From positions 522 to 64,521 of the forward strand of contig DCLA01000010.1 of the NCBI GenBank assembly GCA_002320815.1: a DNA stretch of 64,000 nucleotides. The letters run 5' to 3'. Made by a program: the position numbers and the translations under genes. The stretch is from Myxococcales bacterium UBA1660 (GTDB lineage: Bacteria > Myxococcota_A > Polyangia > Polyangiales > Houyiibacteriaceae). A model generated the notes under the pieces. The model was not told the origin of the DNA. It did no database searches and was given only the letters and a program-made list of their open reading frames with translations. Below, one piece after another: positions 42,120 to 50,829 of the stretch. The stretch's first letter is position 1; each line of letters opens with the position of its first letter.

Positions 42120-42632
42120 ATGAGCAAGAAGATCGCAGTGTTGTTGGCCAAGGACTTCGAGGACTCGGAGTTCAGCGACCCCGTCCAGGCCCTGAAGGAC
42201 GCGGGCCACGAGGTCATCGTCATCGGCGCCGAGAAGGGCCAGACCCTGGCAGGCAAGAACGGCGACGTGAAGGCCGAGACCGACGCGGCCATCGAGGGCA
42301 CGGACCCCAGCGGCTTCGACGCGCTGCTCATCCCCGGCGGCTGGTCCCCCGACCACCTCCGCACCGACGGCCGCATGGTGGCCTTTGCCAAGGCCATGGT
42401 CGAAGCCGACAAGCCCGTCGCCGCCGTGTGCCACGGGCCGCAGCTCCTCATCGAAGCCGACGTCGTCCGCGGTCACCGGATGACCTCCTTCGAGTCCGTC
42501 CGCACCGACCTCCGCAACGCGGGCGCCGAGGTGGTCGACGAGGACGTGGTCCTCGACGGCCCCTTCATCACCTCGCGGACCCCCGATGACCTACCGGCGT
42601 TCAATGCGGCGCTGCTGCACCGCCTGAGCTGA
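42120..42632 (+). CDS. DJ-1/PfpI family protein (type 1 glutamine amidotransferase-like)
   Basis: The 170-residue protein matches the PfpI/YhbO branch of the DJ-1 superfamily. The nucleophile elbow is C104-H105 in AVCHGPQLL, with the partner Glu among the acidic FEDSEF residues at 13-18. LLIPGGWSPDHLRTDGRMV is a typical block. Members act as intracellular proteases or deglycases; which activity applies is not settled for the family. An ATG after GAGAGACC is the start. Confidence 0.92.
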   Translation: MSKKIAVLLAKDFEDSEFSDPVQALKDAGHEVIVIGAEKGQTLAGKNGDVKAETDAAIEGTDPSGFDALLIPGGWSPDHLRTDGRMVAFAKAMVEADKPVAAVCHGPQLLIEADVVRGHRMTSFESVRTDLRNAGAEVVDEDVVLDGPFITSRTPDDLPAFNAALLHRLS

Positions 42633-42645
42633 GCGCGCGGCCGCG

Positions 42646-42668
42646 TCCCGGCGAGACCCGCCGGGACC
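42646..42668. terminator. Bidirectional terminator hairpin
   Basis: GTCCCGGCG and CGCCGGGAC form a 9-bp perfect stem with a 5-base loop, filling the gap between the convergent PfpI and membrane-protein genes and ending exactly at the latter's stop codon. Confidence 0.6.
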
Positions 42669-43217
42669 TCAGGATCCCTGCACGCCCTCGGCGGAGAGAC
42701 GCTGGGGCGGGTGGGGGTCCGGCAGGTCCGGGGCGGGCGGCGGATCACCGCGCAAGCCGCGGACATAGAAGTAGACCACCGAGAGCGCACCCAGACCGAG
42801 ACCCACGACCACGCCGCCGTCGATGATCCCTCGCCACGGCTGGGGCAGCGCCCGGACGGCCAGGATGACCAGCGTGAGCACGACGATGAAGGTCCAGCTG
42901 ATCATCCGCTGGCGCTTCTGGGCGTGGTAGAGGCTCATCACGAAGGGCAGGGCGAAGACGACGTCCAGGGGCCTCGGGTTCTCCCCGAGGTGGAACGCGC
43001 GGCCGACCACCCGCGGACTGAACCGCTGGTGGAACCCGCGGTAGCCCTCGGTGTAGGCGTTGATGACCGCCCAGACGACGAAGACGGCCTTCTGCCAGAG
43101 GCTCATCTGGCCCTCCACCCAGGGCTCGATGGCGAGAGGGGTCAGTCGGTAGAGGGCGTTGCCTAGGAGCGCGAGCACGCAGACGACGCCCCAGGTCGCG
43201 AGGAGTCGCTGGCGCAC
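42669..43217 (-). CDS. Integral membrane protein of unknown function
   Basis: The 182-residue product has four predicted membrane helices (about 8-26, 42-58, 84-122 as two, 135-155) and a Pro-rich C-terminus (RGDPPPAPDLPDPHPPQ). A conserved-looking EGYRGFHQRFSPRVVGRAFH segment lies between helices two and three. I recognise no family. It is divergent from another unknown membrane-protein gene 83 bases away. Confidence 0.62.
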   Translation of the reverse strand: MRQRLLATWGVVCVLALLGNALYRLTPLAIEPWVEGQMSLWQKAVFVVWAVINAYTEGYRGFHQRFSPRVVGRAFHLGENPRPLDVVFALPFVMSLYHAQKRQRMISWTFIVVLTLVILAVRALPQPWRGIIDGGVVVGLGLGALSVVYFYVRGLRGDPPPAPDLPDPHPPQRLSAEGVQGS

Positions 43218-43300
43218 GCGGACCCCTTAGCACGGACCCCCGCGCCGTACACGAACCACCGCACGCGGCGTCCCCCCGAGGCTCGTGATAATGCTTCGGG

Positions 43301-44899
43301 GTGGCCGAAGCGACCACCGCGACCGTGCTCCGCCGTTCCCTCGGGACGAGCGTGTCCTACGGGCTGCTCTTCCCCATCGCGGCGGCGGCGAGCTGCCTCC
43401 TCGGCGTCCCGCCGGCGCTGGCGGTGACGCGGCTCCTCGGCCGTCAGCTCGGCGGGGTGGTGGGCCCCGAACGCACCGGCGCCAAGGGTGGGTTCTTCTT
43501 CGTCTACGTCTTCGTGGTCGGCACCGTGCTGGCCGGCGCGGCCGGCGCGTCGGTCCTGGACACCGTGGCCGGGCACCTGGGGCCCGAGCCCGCGGCGTAT
43601 CTGTTGGGCGCGGCGCTCGGCGCCTCGCTCTTCGGCTCCATCGTTCACCCCTTCGCCTTCACGCCCTTGGTCGTCCGCGACCAGGACGTCCCCGCGGGCG
43701 TCGCCTCCCACGCCTATCTCCTGGCGGCGCGCGCCGTGACCCGGCTCCCCGTCGGGACCCGCGTCTGGATGGTCCTCGCGGGCGCGGCCTGCTTCGTGGC
43801 TCCCCTCACTGCGTTCCTGCTGGTGGAGCGCGAGACCGCCGCGCCGCTCGCCGCGGCCGCCGCCGCCGCGGTCGTCTCCGGGACGTTGGTCCCCTTGGTG
43901 AGCGCGCACCACGTCGCGCGCTACCTCCAAGTCCGCGACGCGCTCGACGGAGAGCCCCTCGACGACGACCCGGTCGCGCTCCCCGCCGTCGCTCGGGCAG
44001 CGGGCGTGTCGGCGATGCTCGCCGGGCTCGCGGTCCTGGCGCTGGTGGGAGCGACCCTGGTCACGCCTCGGCCCATGGAGGTTGTCGACGTGTCCCGGGA
44101 GCTCCAGCCCTCGGCGCCGGAGCTCCTGCTCCCGGAGACGGATGTGGTCGTCCGCGCCGCCGGCCAGGGGGTCACGGTGGCGGCGCGCGACGGGGGCGGA
44201 GTGGGGCACGTGCCCACCGACTGCCCGGTCCACCGGGTGAACGTCGAGCCGCTGCCCGAGGCCCCGGGGCGCTTCCGAGTCCTCGGGTACTGTCCGGCGT
44301 CGGCGCGCGCGATGGTCGTCGACCGCCAGGGGGTCCGCCGCGACGACGACTTCGGAGACCGCCTCGGCGAGCGCACCGGGGGGACGTTCTGGCTCCTCCT
44401 GGCGGCGTCGCTCTTCGGATGGATCCTCTGCTTCCACCGTCCGTGGCGGGCGCTGCAGCGGGCGCGCTTCCTCCGCTCGCTGGCCTCCACCGAGGACGCC
44501 GAGGGCGGCGAGCTCCGCGCGCTCGAGGGCACGCTGCGCACCGAGGGGCAGGTGCGGGTCGACGGGGCGGTCTTCACCGTCGTCGGCGACGCGCGGGTTC
44601 AGGGGCCCGACACCTTGGTGGTGACGCTCCCCGAGCGCGGCGTCGCCCTCGCCAACGAGACCACCGTGCTCGCCGACGGGGCGCGGGTGGCGGTGGTCGC
44701 CCGCTTCGACAGCGGCTCCGGCGGCGGCTTCCGGGACGGGCCGGTGCCGTGGCCGGCTGGGGCGCGGCTGATGGTCGGCGGCCGTCGCGCGGCCGCCGAG
44801 GCGCTCACGGCGTCGACCTCCCGGGTCCTCGCCCTCCACTACGCCGCGCTCATCGCGCTTCAATCGGCGGCCGCGCTCGTCCTCGCGCTCTCCTGGTGA
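43301..44899 (+). CDS. Polytopic membrane protein of unknown function
   Basis: The 532-residue protein starts with GTG and has about six N-terminal membrane helices (to about residue 260), an extracytoplasmic domain with two Cys (about 265-365, HVPTDCPVHRVNVEPL and GYCPASARAMV), one helix (LLLAASLFGWILCFH), a soluble beta-rich domain (LEGTLRTEGQVRVDG, VVGDARVQGPDTLVVTLP) and a final helix. The later domain resembles small regulatory beta folds but fits no family I know. Its sense-strand frame is supported by helix pattern and codon bias, while a longer open frame in another register is not. Confidence 0.65.
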   Translation: MAEATTATVLRRSLGTSVSYGLLFPIAAAASCLLGVPPALAVTRLLGRQLGGVVGPERTGAKGGFFFVYVFVVGTVLAGAAGASVLDTVAGHLGPEPAAYLLGAALGASLFGSIVHPFAFTPLVVRDQDVPAGVASHAYLLAARAVTRLPVGTRVWMVLAGAACFVAPLTAFLLVERETAAPLAAAAAAAVVSGTLVPLVSAHHVARYLQVRDALDGEPLDDDPVALPAVARAAGVSAMLAGLAVLALVGATLVTPRPMEVVDVSRELQPSAPELLLPETDVVVRAAGQGVTVAARDGGGVGHVPTDCPVHRVNVEPLPEAPGRFRVLGYCPASARAMVVDRQGVRRDDDFGDRLGERTGGTFWLLLAASLFGWILCFHRPWRALQRARFLRSLASTEDAEGGELRALEGTLRTEGQVRVDGAVFTVVGDARVQGPDTLVVTLPERGVALANETTVLADGARVAVVARFDSGSGGGFRDGPVPWPAGARLMVGGRRAAAEALTASTSRVLALHYAALIALQSAAALVLALSW

Positions 44900-44938
44900 T
44901 CCCCTTCCGCTGGCGACGGGCTGCCCTAGAGGGGGGCC

Positions 44939-46048
44939 ATGCGGTCGCGCGACACCTTCGTCCGTCGGGTGGGGATGGCCCTCGGTTTGAGCGCCATGGC
45001 GGTCTTCGCCTTCCTGGCGGTCTTCTACGCCGGGCATGTCCTGCTGGTGGCCTTCGCCGGCTTCCTCCTGGCCATCTACTTCCGCGCCCTCGGCGACTTC
45101 CTGGGGAAGGTGCTCCCCATCCCCGGTCGCTGGCGGGTCGGCATCGTGCTGCTGGTGCACTTGGGTGCCGCCGTCCTCTTCGCCTGGTACGCCGCCCCGC
45201 TCCTCGAGGAGCAATCCAAGGAGCTCGCCGACCAGCTCCCGGAGGCCGTGCAGCGGCTCCGGGAGTACCTCGGCTCCCAGGCGTGGGGCCGGCCCGTGCT
45301 CTCGGCGATCCCCGATCCCGCCACCTTCACCGGGGAGGGCGGCGGACGCGTCATGGGCGTCTTCACGTCCGGGATCTCCTTCTTCGTCGATATCGTGGTG
45401 ATCCTGATCGTCGGCATCTACGGCGCCCTGGAGCCCGAGGCCTACCGACGGGGGCTGCTGCTCCTCTTCCCGCCGCGGCATCGGGAGCGGGCCCTCGAGG
45501 TCTCGGTCGAAGCCACCGAGACCCTGCGGCACTTCCTCCTCGGGCTCTTCGCCTCGGCGACCATCATCGGCGTCTGCTCCGCGGTGGGTCTGTCACTGTT
45601 GGACGTGCCCCTGCCGGTCTTGATGGGGCTGCTGGCCGGGCTCCTCACCTTCGTGCCCAACATCGGGCCCATCGTCAGCGTGGTCCCGCCCGCCTTGCTG
45701 GCGCTGCTGCAGAGCCCCGACCGGGCGCTCTGGGTCCTGGTCCTCTACGCCGGCCTCCAGTTCCTGGAGAGCTACGTGGTCACGCCGATCATCCAGCGGC
45801 GCGCGGTCCAGCTCCCGCCGGCGCTGCTCATCCTGGCCCAGGTGCTCTTGGGGGTCCTCGGCGGGACCCTGGGCATCGCCATGGCCGCGCCGCTGACGGC
45901 GCTCACGCTGGTTCTGACCAAGGAGCTCTACGTGAAGGAGCCCGAGGCGGTCCCCGAGCCGGACGACGACGACGGAGCGAAGGAAGAAAGCGCCGAAGAT
46001 GCGGCGCCGAAGGATGGGGCGGCGAAGGACGCCGACCCGCAGCGCTAG
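44939..46048 (+). CDS. AI-2E family transporter (PerM-like)
   Basis: The 369-residue inner-membrane protein belongs to the AI-2E/PerM family, with about eight helices, the loop QLPEAVQRLREYL and the late motifs LLTFVPNIGPIVSVVPPALLA-like and LGGTLGIAMAAPLTA. The C-terminal 40 residues are very acidic and Ala-rich (DDDDGAKEESAEDAAPKDG). Some members export autoinducer-2, others exchange sodium for protons; the substrate cannot be inferred here. The stop overlaps the stop of the convergent receiver gene by 4 bases. Confidence 0.85.
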   Translation: MRSRDTFVRRVGMALGLSAMAVFAFLAVFYAGHVLLVAFAGFLLAIYFRALGDFLGKVLPIPGRWRVGIVLLVHLGAAVLFAWYAAPLLEEQSKELADQLPEAVQRLREYLGSQAWGRPVLSAIPDPATFTGEGGGRVMGVFTSGISFFVDIVVILIVGIYGALEPEAYRRGLLLLFPPRHRERALEVSVEATETLRHFLLGLFASATIIGVCSAVGLSLLDVPLPVLMGLLAGLLTFVPNIGPIVSVVPPALLALLQSPDRALWVLVLYAGLQFLESYVVTPIIQRRAVQLPPALLILAQVLLGVLGGTLGIAMAAPLTALTLVLTKELYVKEPEAVPEPDDDDGAKEESAEDAAPKDGAAKDADPQR

Positions 46049-46407
46049 GCCGCGCCCTCGAAGCGGTCCCGGTGCCGCGCGACGGCGGCGAGTAGATCTT
46101 CGACCTGGAAGGGTTTGCAGAGCCCGAGGACCCCTCGCTCCTCGGCGCGCCGCTGCTGCTCGGTGGTGGTGGTGAGCAACACGGTCGCCAGGTCGGCCCG
46201 GCCCAGGGTGTCCAGCACCATCTCGCCGTCCATGCCGGGCATGGCGCAGTCGAGGACCAGCAGGGCCGGGCGATCGCGGCGGGCCGCGCGGACGGCCTCG
46301 TCGCCGTTCCGGGCCTCGATCACCTCGTGACCCTCGGCGCGCAGAATGCGCCCCAACGCCGCACGCAGCGTCGGATCGTCGTCGACGACCAGGATGGGTC
46401 CCCTCAT
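46045..46407 (-). CDS. Single-domain response regulator
   Basis: The 120-residue protein is only a receiver: acidic pocket VVDDD (8-12), phospho-acceptor D53 in VLDCAMPGMDG and K98 in LCKPF. There is no output domain, so it works by protein contact or as a phosphate sink. No kinase is adjacent. The ATG before RGPILVVDDD is chosen because the longer frame enters the mutA promoter region. Confidence 0.85.
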   Translation of the reverse strand: MRGPILVVDDDPTLRAALGRILRAEGHEVIEARNGDEAVRAARRDRPALLVLDCAMPGMDGEMVLDTLGRADLATVLLTTTTEQQRRAEERGVLGLCKPFQVEDLLAAVARHRDRFEGAA

Positions 46408-46499
46408 CACGGCGCCGAAGCTGACATGGGCCCGCGCCCCGGGCGAGCCCGCTCGGCCGAAAAACGTGCGCCGCCGGCCCTCGCGGGGCGTGGAATCCT

Positions 46500-46558
46500 C
46501 GAATCGCCCGGATTCGACGGATCCGTCGGCCCCGGTCGCCTCCGCGATACGTATCGCG
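46500..46558. promoter_or_regulatory. Cluster of three palindromes upstream of the mut operon
   Basis: In 59 bases lie CGAATC-GCCCG-GATTCG (46500-46516), CGACGGATCCGTCG (46515-46528, perfect) and CGCGATACGTATCGCG (46543-46558, perfect). The cluster lies 72 bases before the mutA start and 92 bases before the receiver gene. It looks like a multi-site regulatory region for one or both. The rest of the 223-base gap shows nothing else. Confidence 0.55.
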
Positions 46559-46630
46559 CGGGCGACCTCCCGGCGCAGAACGCATCGGAACCTATTGCGG
46601 TATTCCGGCCGCCCGACTACACCCGGCCCC

Positions 46631-48688
46631 GTGGAAAAAGCGGAGGAGAAGCGTTTCGGAGGCGCCTTCGAGCCCGTGACGGCGGAGGCCTGGGCGGCGA
46701 AGGTCGCAGCCGACTCGCGCGGCAAGACCCCCGACGCCCTGGCGAAGGACCTGACCAGCGAGGTCTGGGTGGAGGCCCTCTACACGGAGGCCGCCGAGCG
46801 GCTCCCGGAAGGCATCCGGCCCCAGCGCGGCTGGGCCATCTGGCCGTTGGTCGAGGACCCGCGGATGCACGAGGCCGCCGTCCAGATCCGAGCGGAGCTG
46901 GCCGGCGGCGCCGAAGGCATCTGGCTCCGCGCCGGCCTCGACCACGGGACCCGGGTGCTGACGGCGGGCGACCTCGGGGTGGTGCTGGAGCACTTCCCCC
47001 TCGGTCAGCTCCCCCTGCAGCTCGAGGCGCGGGGCGACTCCCTCTCGGCCGCGGCCGCGCTCCTCGCGTTGGCGAAGCATCGCGGCGTGGACGCCGGGGA
47101 CCTCACCGGCGGCTTCGGCGCCGACCCCCTGGGCGTGCTGGTCCGCGAGGGCACCCTCGCGGGCGGGCTCACCACGGCGTGGGAAGAGGTCGACGCCGTG
47201 GTCCGCCTCACCCGGGAACGCGCGCCGGGGATGAAGGCGCTGCTCGTCGACACCCGTCGCTACCAAGCGGCGGGCGCCTCGGTCTCCGCCGAGGTCGCCT
47301 GGGCGGTGGCCACCGGGCTCGCCTACCTCCGGCGCATGGACGCCGCGGGGCTCTCGCTGGCCGACGCCACCCGTACGATGCGCTTCACCGTGGGCGTCTC
47401 CAGCCACGTGTACTCGCAGATCGCCAAGCTCCGCGCGCTGCGCTGGGTGTGGGCCAAGGTGGTCGCCGCCCTGGGCGGGGACGCCGAAGCGCAGCGGATG
47501 ACCCTCCACGCGGTCAGCGACCGCGCCAGCCGGTCCCGGCGGGACCCGTGGGTCAACATGCTGCGGGGGACCGCCGAGACCTTCGCCGCCGCGGTCGGCG
47601 GCGCCGACTCGATCAGCGTGGTCCCCTTCGACGACGCCCTCGGCGAGAGCGACGAGCTCGCGCGCCGGGTCGCCCGGAACACCCAGCACGTGCTCCGGGA
47701 CGAGAGCTACCTCGCCGAGGTCGACGATCCGGCCGCCGGTAGCTACGCCTTCGAGCAGCTCACCCACGGCATCGCGCGCGAGGCCTGGGCGGAGCTGCAG
47801 GACGTGGAGAAGGGCGGCGGCATGGACCGCGCGCTCCTCGCCGGGCGGGTCGCCCGCTCGATCGCCTCGTTCCAGAGGCAGATCCTCGACGCGGTCTCCA
47901 CCCGGAAGCGCCCGGTGGTCGGGGTCAGCGTCTTCCCGGACCTCGACGAGGCCCCGGTGGAACGGCCCAACCCGCGCATCCGCGAGGTGGAGGTCGAGCT
48001 GGGCAACGAGCTGACCTCGGCCAGCTCCGACGAGCGCCACGAGAGCATGCTCGCGCTGGCCGAAGCGGTCCGCTCGTTCCGTGCCGGGGGCGCCCCCTAC
48101 GACGCGGCGGTGCTGCGCTCCATCGAGCTCGGGGTCGACCTCTACAGCGTCGGCACCCTGGTGCGAACCGGGCGCGCCTCGCTCCACGTCGCGCCGGTGC
48201 AGCGGCTGCCGCCGGCCGCGCCCTGGGAGGCGCTGCGTGACGCGGTCGACGGATGGACCGCCCGCCACGGCGCCCGGCCCGACGCCTTCGTGGCCAACGT
48301 CGGACCCCTGGCCGAGCACTCGGCGCGGCTGACCTGGACCACCAACCTCCTCGCCGCCGCCGGGCTCGGCGCCCAGGCGTCGGACACCGGCTACGCGGAC
48401 GTCGACGCCGCGCTCGCCGCTTTCGAGGGGCAGCGGCTGGCGGTCGTCTGCACCAGCGACGGCCGGCTGGCCGAGGTCGCCGAGGCGCTCGCGCCCGCAC
48501 TCAAGGCCAAGGGCGCCAAGATGGTCCTCGTCGCCGGCCGTGGCGGCGACGCGACCGAGGCCCTGGAGAAGGTCGGCGTCGATCTCTTCCTCCACGAGGG
48601 CAAGGACCTGCTCCACGCGCTCGCCGGCGTCCTCGAGGGGCTGGGCATCGCGACGGCCCTGCGCGTCGTCGAGGGAGGCGAAGGCTGA
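46631..48688 (+). CDS. mutA: Methylmalonyl-CoA mutase small subunit
   Basis: The 685-residue protein is the non-catalytic partner in a heterodimeric methylmalonyl-CoA mutase. The N-terminal TIM-barrel has family blocks RPQRGWAIWPLVEDPRMHEA-like and MRFTVGVSSHVYSQIAKLRA. The C-terminal B12-fold domain lacks the DxHxxG motif (it reads AVVCTSDGRLAEVAEAL), as expected for a small subunit that does not bind cobalamin. The GTG start is tentative. The stop shares a base with the mutB ATG (TGATG). Together with MutB it converts methylmalonyl-CoA to succinyl-CoA. Confidence 0.92.
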   Translation: MEKAEEKRFGGAFEPVTAEAWAAKVAADSRGKTPDALAKDLTSEVWVEALYTEAAERLPEGIRPQRGWAIWPLVEDPRMHEAAVQIRAELAGGAEGIWLRAGLDHGTRVLTAGDLGVVLEHFPLGQLPLQLEARGDSLSAAAALLALAKHRGVDAGDLTGGFGADPLGVLVREGTLAGGLTTAWEEVDAVVRLTRERAPGMKALLVDTRRYQAAGASVSAEVAWAVATGLAYLRRMDAAGLSLADATRTMRFTVGVSSHVYSQIAKLRALRWVWAKVVAALGGDAEAQRMTLHAVSDRASRSRRDPWVNMLRGTAETFAAAVGGADSISVVPFDDALGESDELARRVARNTQHVLRDESYLAEVDDPAAGSYAFEQLTHGIAREAWAELQDVEKGGGMDRALLAGRVARSIASFQRQILDAVSTRKRPVVGVSVFPDLDEAPVERPNPRIREVEVELGNELTSASSDERHESMLALAEAVRSFRAGGAPYDAAVLRSIELGVDLYSVGTLVRTGRASLHVAPVQRLPPAAPWEALRDAVDGWTARHGARPDAFVANVGPLAEHSARLTWTTNLLAAAGLGAQASDTGYADVDAALAAFEGQRLAVVCTSDGRLAEVAEALAPALKAKGAKMVLVAGRGGDATEALEKVGVDLFLHEGKDLLHALAGVLEGLGIATALRVVEGGEG

Positions 48689-50826
48689 TGGACTGGCCCG
48701 ATTTCTCTTCGCTGGCCTTCGACGCCATCGAGACCGCCGAGACGCCGGTGCCCGAGCGCAGCGGCTGGGACACCCCGGAGGGGATCCACGTGCCGGCGCG
48801 GTACGGCGCCGCGGCCCTCGAGGGCCTCTCGCACCTGGGGACCTACCCGGGCTTCGCGCCCTATGTCCGCGGCCCGTACTCGACGATGTACGCCAGTCGG
48901 CCCTGGACCATCCGGCAGTACGCGGGCTTCTCCACCGCCGAGCAGAGCAACGCCTTCTACCGCCGCAACCTCGCCGCCGGGCAGAAGGGCCTCAGCATCG
49001 CCTTCGATCTGGCGACGCACCGCGGCTACGACTCGGACCACCCGCGGGTCGCCGGCGACGTGGGCATGGCCGGCGTGGCCATCGATTCGATCCTCGACAT
49101 GCGGATCCTCTTCGAGGGCATCCCCCTCGACCAGATGAGCGTGTCGATGACCATGAACGGCGCGGTGCTGCCGATCATGGCGCTCTACGTCGTCGCCGCC
49201 GAGGAGCAGGGCGTCGACCAGAAGCAGCTCTCCGGGACCATCCAGAACGACATCCTCAAGGAGTTCATGGTCCGGAACACCTACATCTACCCGCCCGAAC
49301 CCTCGATGCAGATCGTGGCCGACATCTTCGCCCACACGTCGAAGCACATGCCGCGCTTCAACAGCATCTCGATCAGCGGCTACCACATGCAGGAAGCCGG
49401 GGCGACGCAGGATCTCGAGCTCGGCTACACCTTGGCCGACGGCCTCGAGTACATCCGCACCGGGCTGGCCGCCGGTCTCGCGATCGACGCCTTCGCGCCG
49501 CGGCTCAGCTTCTTCTTCGCCATCGGCAAGAGCTTCTTCATGGAGGTCGCCAAGCTGCGCGCCGCGCGGCTCCTCTGGGCGACGATCGTCCGGCAGTTCG
49601 AGCCGGAGAACCCGAAGTCGATGGCGCTCCGGACCCACTGCCAGACATCGGGCTGGTCCCTCACCGCGCAGGACGTCTACAACAACGTCGCGCGCACGGC
49701 CATCGAGGCCATGGCCGCCACCCAGGGCCACACCCAGAGCCTGCACACCAACAGCCTCGACGAGGCGCTGGCGCTGCCCACCGACTTCTCCGCGCGCATC
49801 GCGCGCAACACCCAGCTCCACCTGCAGCTCGAGAGCGGCACCACCGAGACCGTGGATCCCTGGGCGGGCAGCTACTACGTGGAGCGGCTCACCCGAGAGC
49901 TGGCCGAGAAGGCCTGGGCCCACATCCAGGAGATCGAGGCCGTCGGCGGGATGACCAAGGCCATCGAGGAGGGGCTCCCCAAGCTCCGCATCGAGGAGGC
50001 CGCCGCCCGCACCCAGGCGCGCATCGACTCCGGGAAGCAGGCCATCATCGGGATCAACCGCTTCGTGCCCGAGACCGCCGACGAGATCCCCATCCTCAAG
50101 GTGGACAACCGCGAGGTCCGGGAGGCGCAGCTCGCGCGGCTGCAGGCCCTGCGCGCCGAGCGGGATCCCGCGCAGGTCGACGCGGCGCTGGCGGCGCTCA
50201 CCAAGTGCGCCGAGACCGGGGATGGGAACCTCCTGGCCCTGGGCATCGAGGCCGCGCGCGCGAAGGCGACCGTGGGCGAGATGTCCCTGGCGCTGGAGAA
50301 GGTCTACGGCCGGCACCAGGCGACCATCCGGAGCATCGAAGGCGTGTACCAGAGCGAAGCGGGCGACGACGCCGCCACCCAGCAGGCGCGGGAGCGGGCC
50401 CAGGCCTTCCTGGCCAACCAGGGGCGCCGGCCGCGGATCCTCGTGGCCAAGATGGGCCAGGACGGCCACGACCGAGGGCAGAAGGTCATCGCCACCGCCT
50501 TCGCGGACATGGGCTTCGACGTGGACGTCGGGCCGCTCTTCCAGACCCCGGAGGAGACCGCGCGGCAGGCCGTCGAGAACGACGTGCACGTGGTGGGCGT
50601 GAGCTCCCTGGCGGCCGGTCACCTGACCCTCGTCCCGATGCTCCGCGACGCCTTGGCCGCCGAGGGGCGCGAGGACATCTTGATCGTCTGCGGTGGCGTC
50701 ATCCCGCCCCAGGACTACGAGGCGCTCACCGAGGCGGGCGCCGCGGCGATCTTCGGTCCGGGCACGGTCATCGGGAAGGCCGCCGTCGAGCTGCTCGACC
50801 GGCTCGAAGACTCGCTCGCGGGCTGA
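48688..50826 (+). CDS. mutB: Methylmalonyl-CoA mutase large (catalytic) subunit
   Basis: The 712-residue cobalamin enzyme isomerises methylmalonyl-CoA to succinyl-CoA, the last step of propionyl-CoA, odd-chain and branched amino acid breakdown. Substrate-barrel blocks include FAPYVRGPYSTMYASRPWTI and IAFDLATHRGYDSDH. The B12-binding domain has DGHDRG with H594 as the lower cobalt ligand, and SSLAAGH and CGGVIP. The gene is coupled to mutA and to meaB three bases downstream. Confidence 0.97.
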   Translation: MDWPDFSSLAFDAIETAETPVPERSGWDTPEGIHVPARYGAAALEGLSHLGTYPGFAPYVRGPYSTMYASRPWTIRQYAGFSTAEQSNAFYRRNLAAGQKGLSIAFDLATHRGYDSDHPRVAGDVGMAGVAIDSILDMRILFEGIPLDQMSVSMTMNGAVLPIMALYVVAAEEQGVDQKQLSGTIQNDILKEFMVRNTYIYPPEPSMQIVADIFAHTSKHMPRFNSISISGYHMQEAGATQDLELGYTLADGLEYIRTGLAAGLAIDAFAPRLSFFFAIGKSFFMEVAKLRAARLLWATIVRQFEPENPKSMALRTHCQTSGWSLTAQDVYNNVARTAIEAMAATQGHTQSLHTNSLDEALALPTDFSARIARNTQLHLQLESGTTETVDPWAGSYYVERLTRELAEKAWAHIQEIEAVGGMTKAIEEGLPKLRIEEAAARTQARIDSGKQAIIGINRFVPETADEIPILKVDNREVREAQLARLQALRAERDPAQVDAALAALTKCAETGDGNLLALGIEAARAKATVGEMSLALEKVYGRHQATIRSIEGVYQSEAGDDAATQQARERAQAFLANQGRRPRILVAKMGQDGHDRGQKVIATAFADMGFDVDVGPLFQTPEETARQAVENDVHVVGVSSLAAGHLTLVPMLRDALAAEGREDILIVCGGVIPPQDYEALTEAGAAAIFGPGTVIGKAAVELLDRLEDSLAG

Positions 50827-50829
50827 GCG

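Noticed and set aside
43163..45532. 789-codon minus-strand open frame
   Set aside because: Very rich in His, Asp and Arg, with no domain; it covers two real plus-strand membrane genes.
46408..46630. Cobalamin riboswitch before mutA
   Set aside because: I see no B12-box type sequence; only palindromes are present.
46592..48616. 674-codon minus-strand open frame across mutA
   Set aside because: Antisense shadow of mutA.
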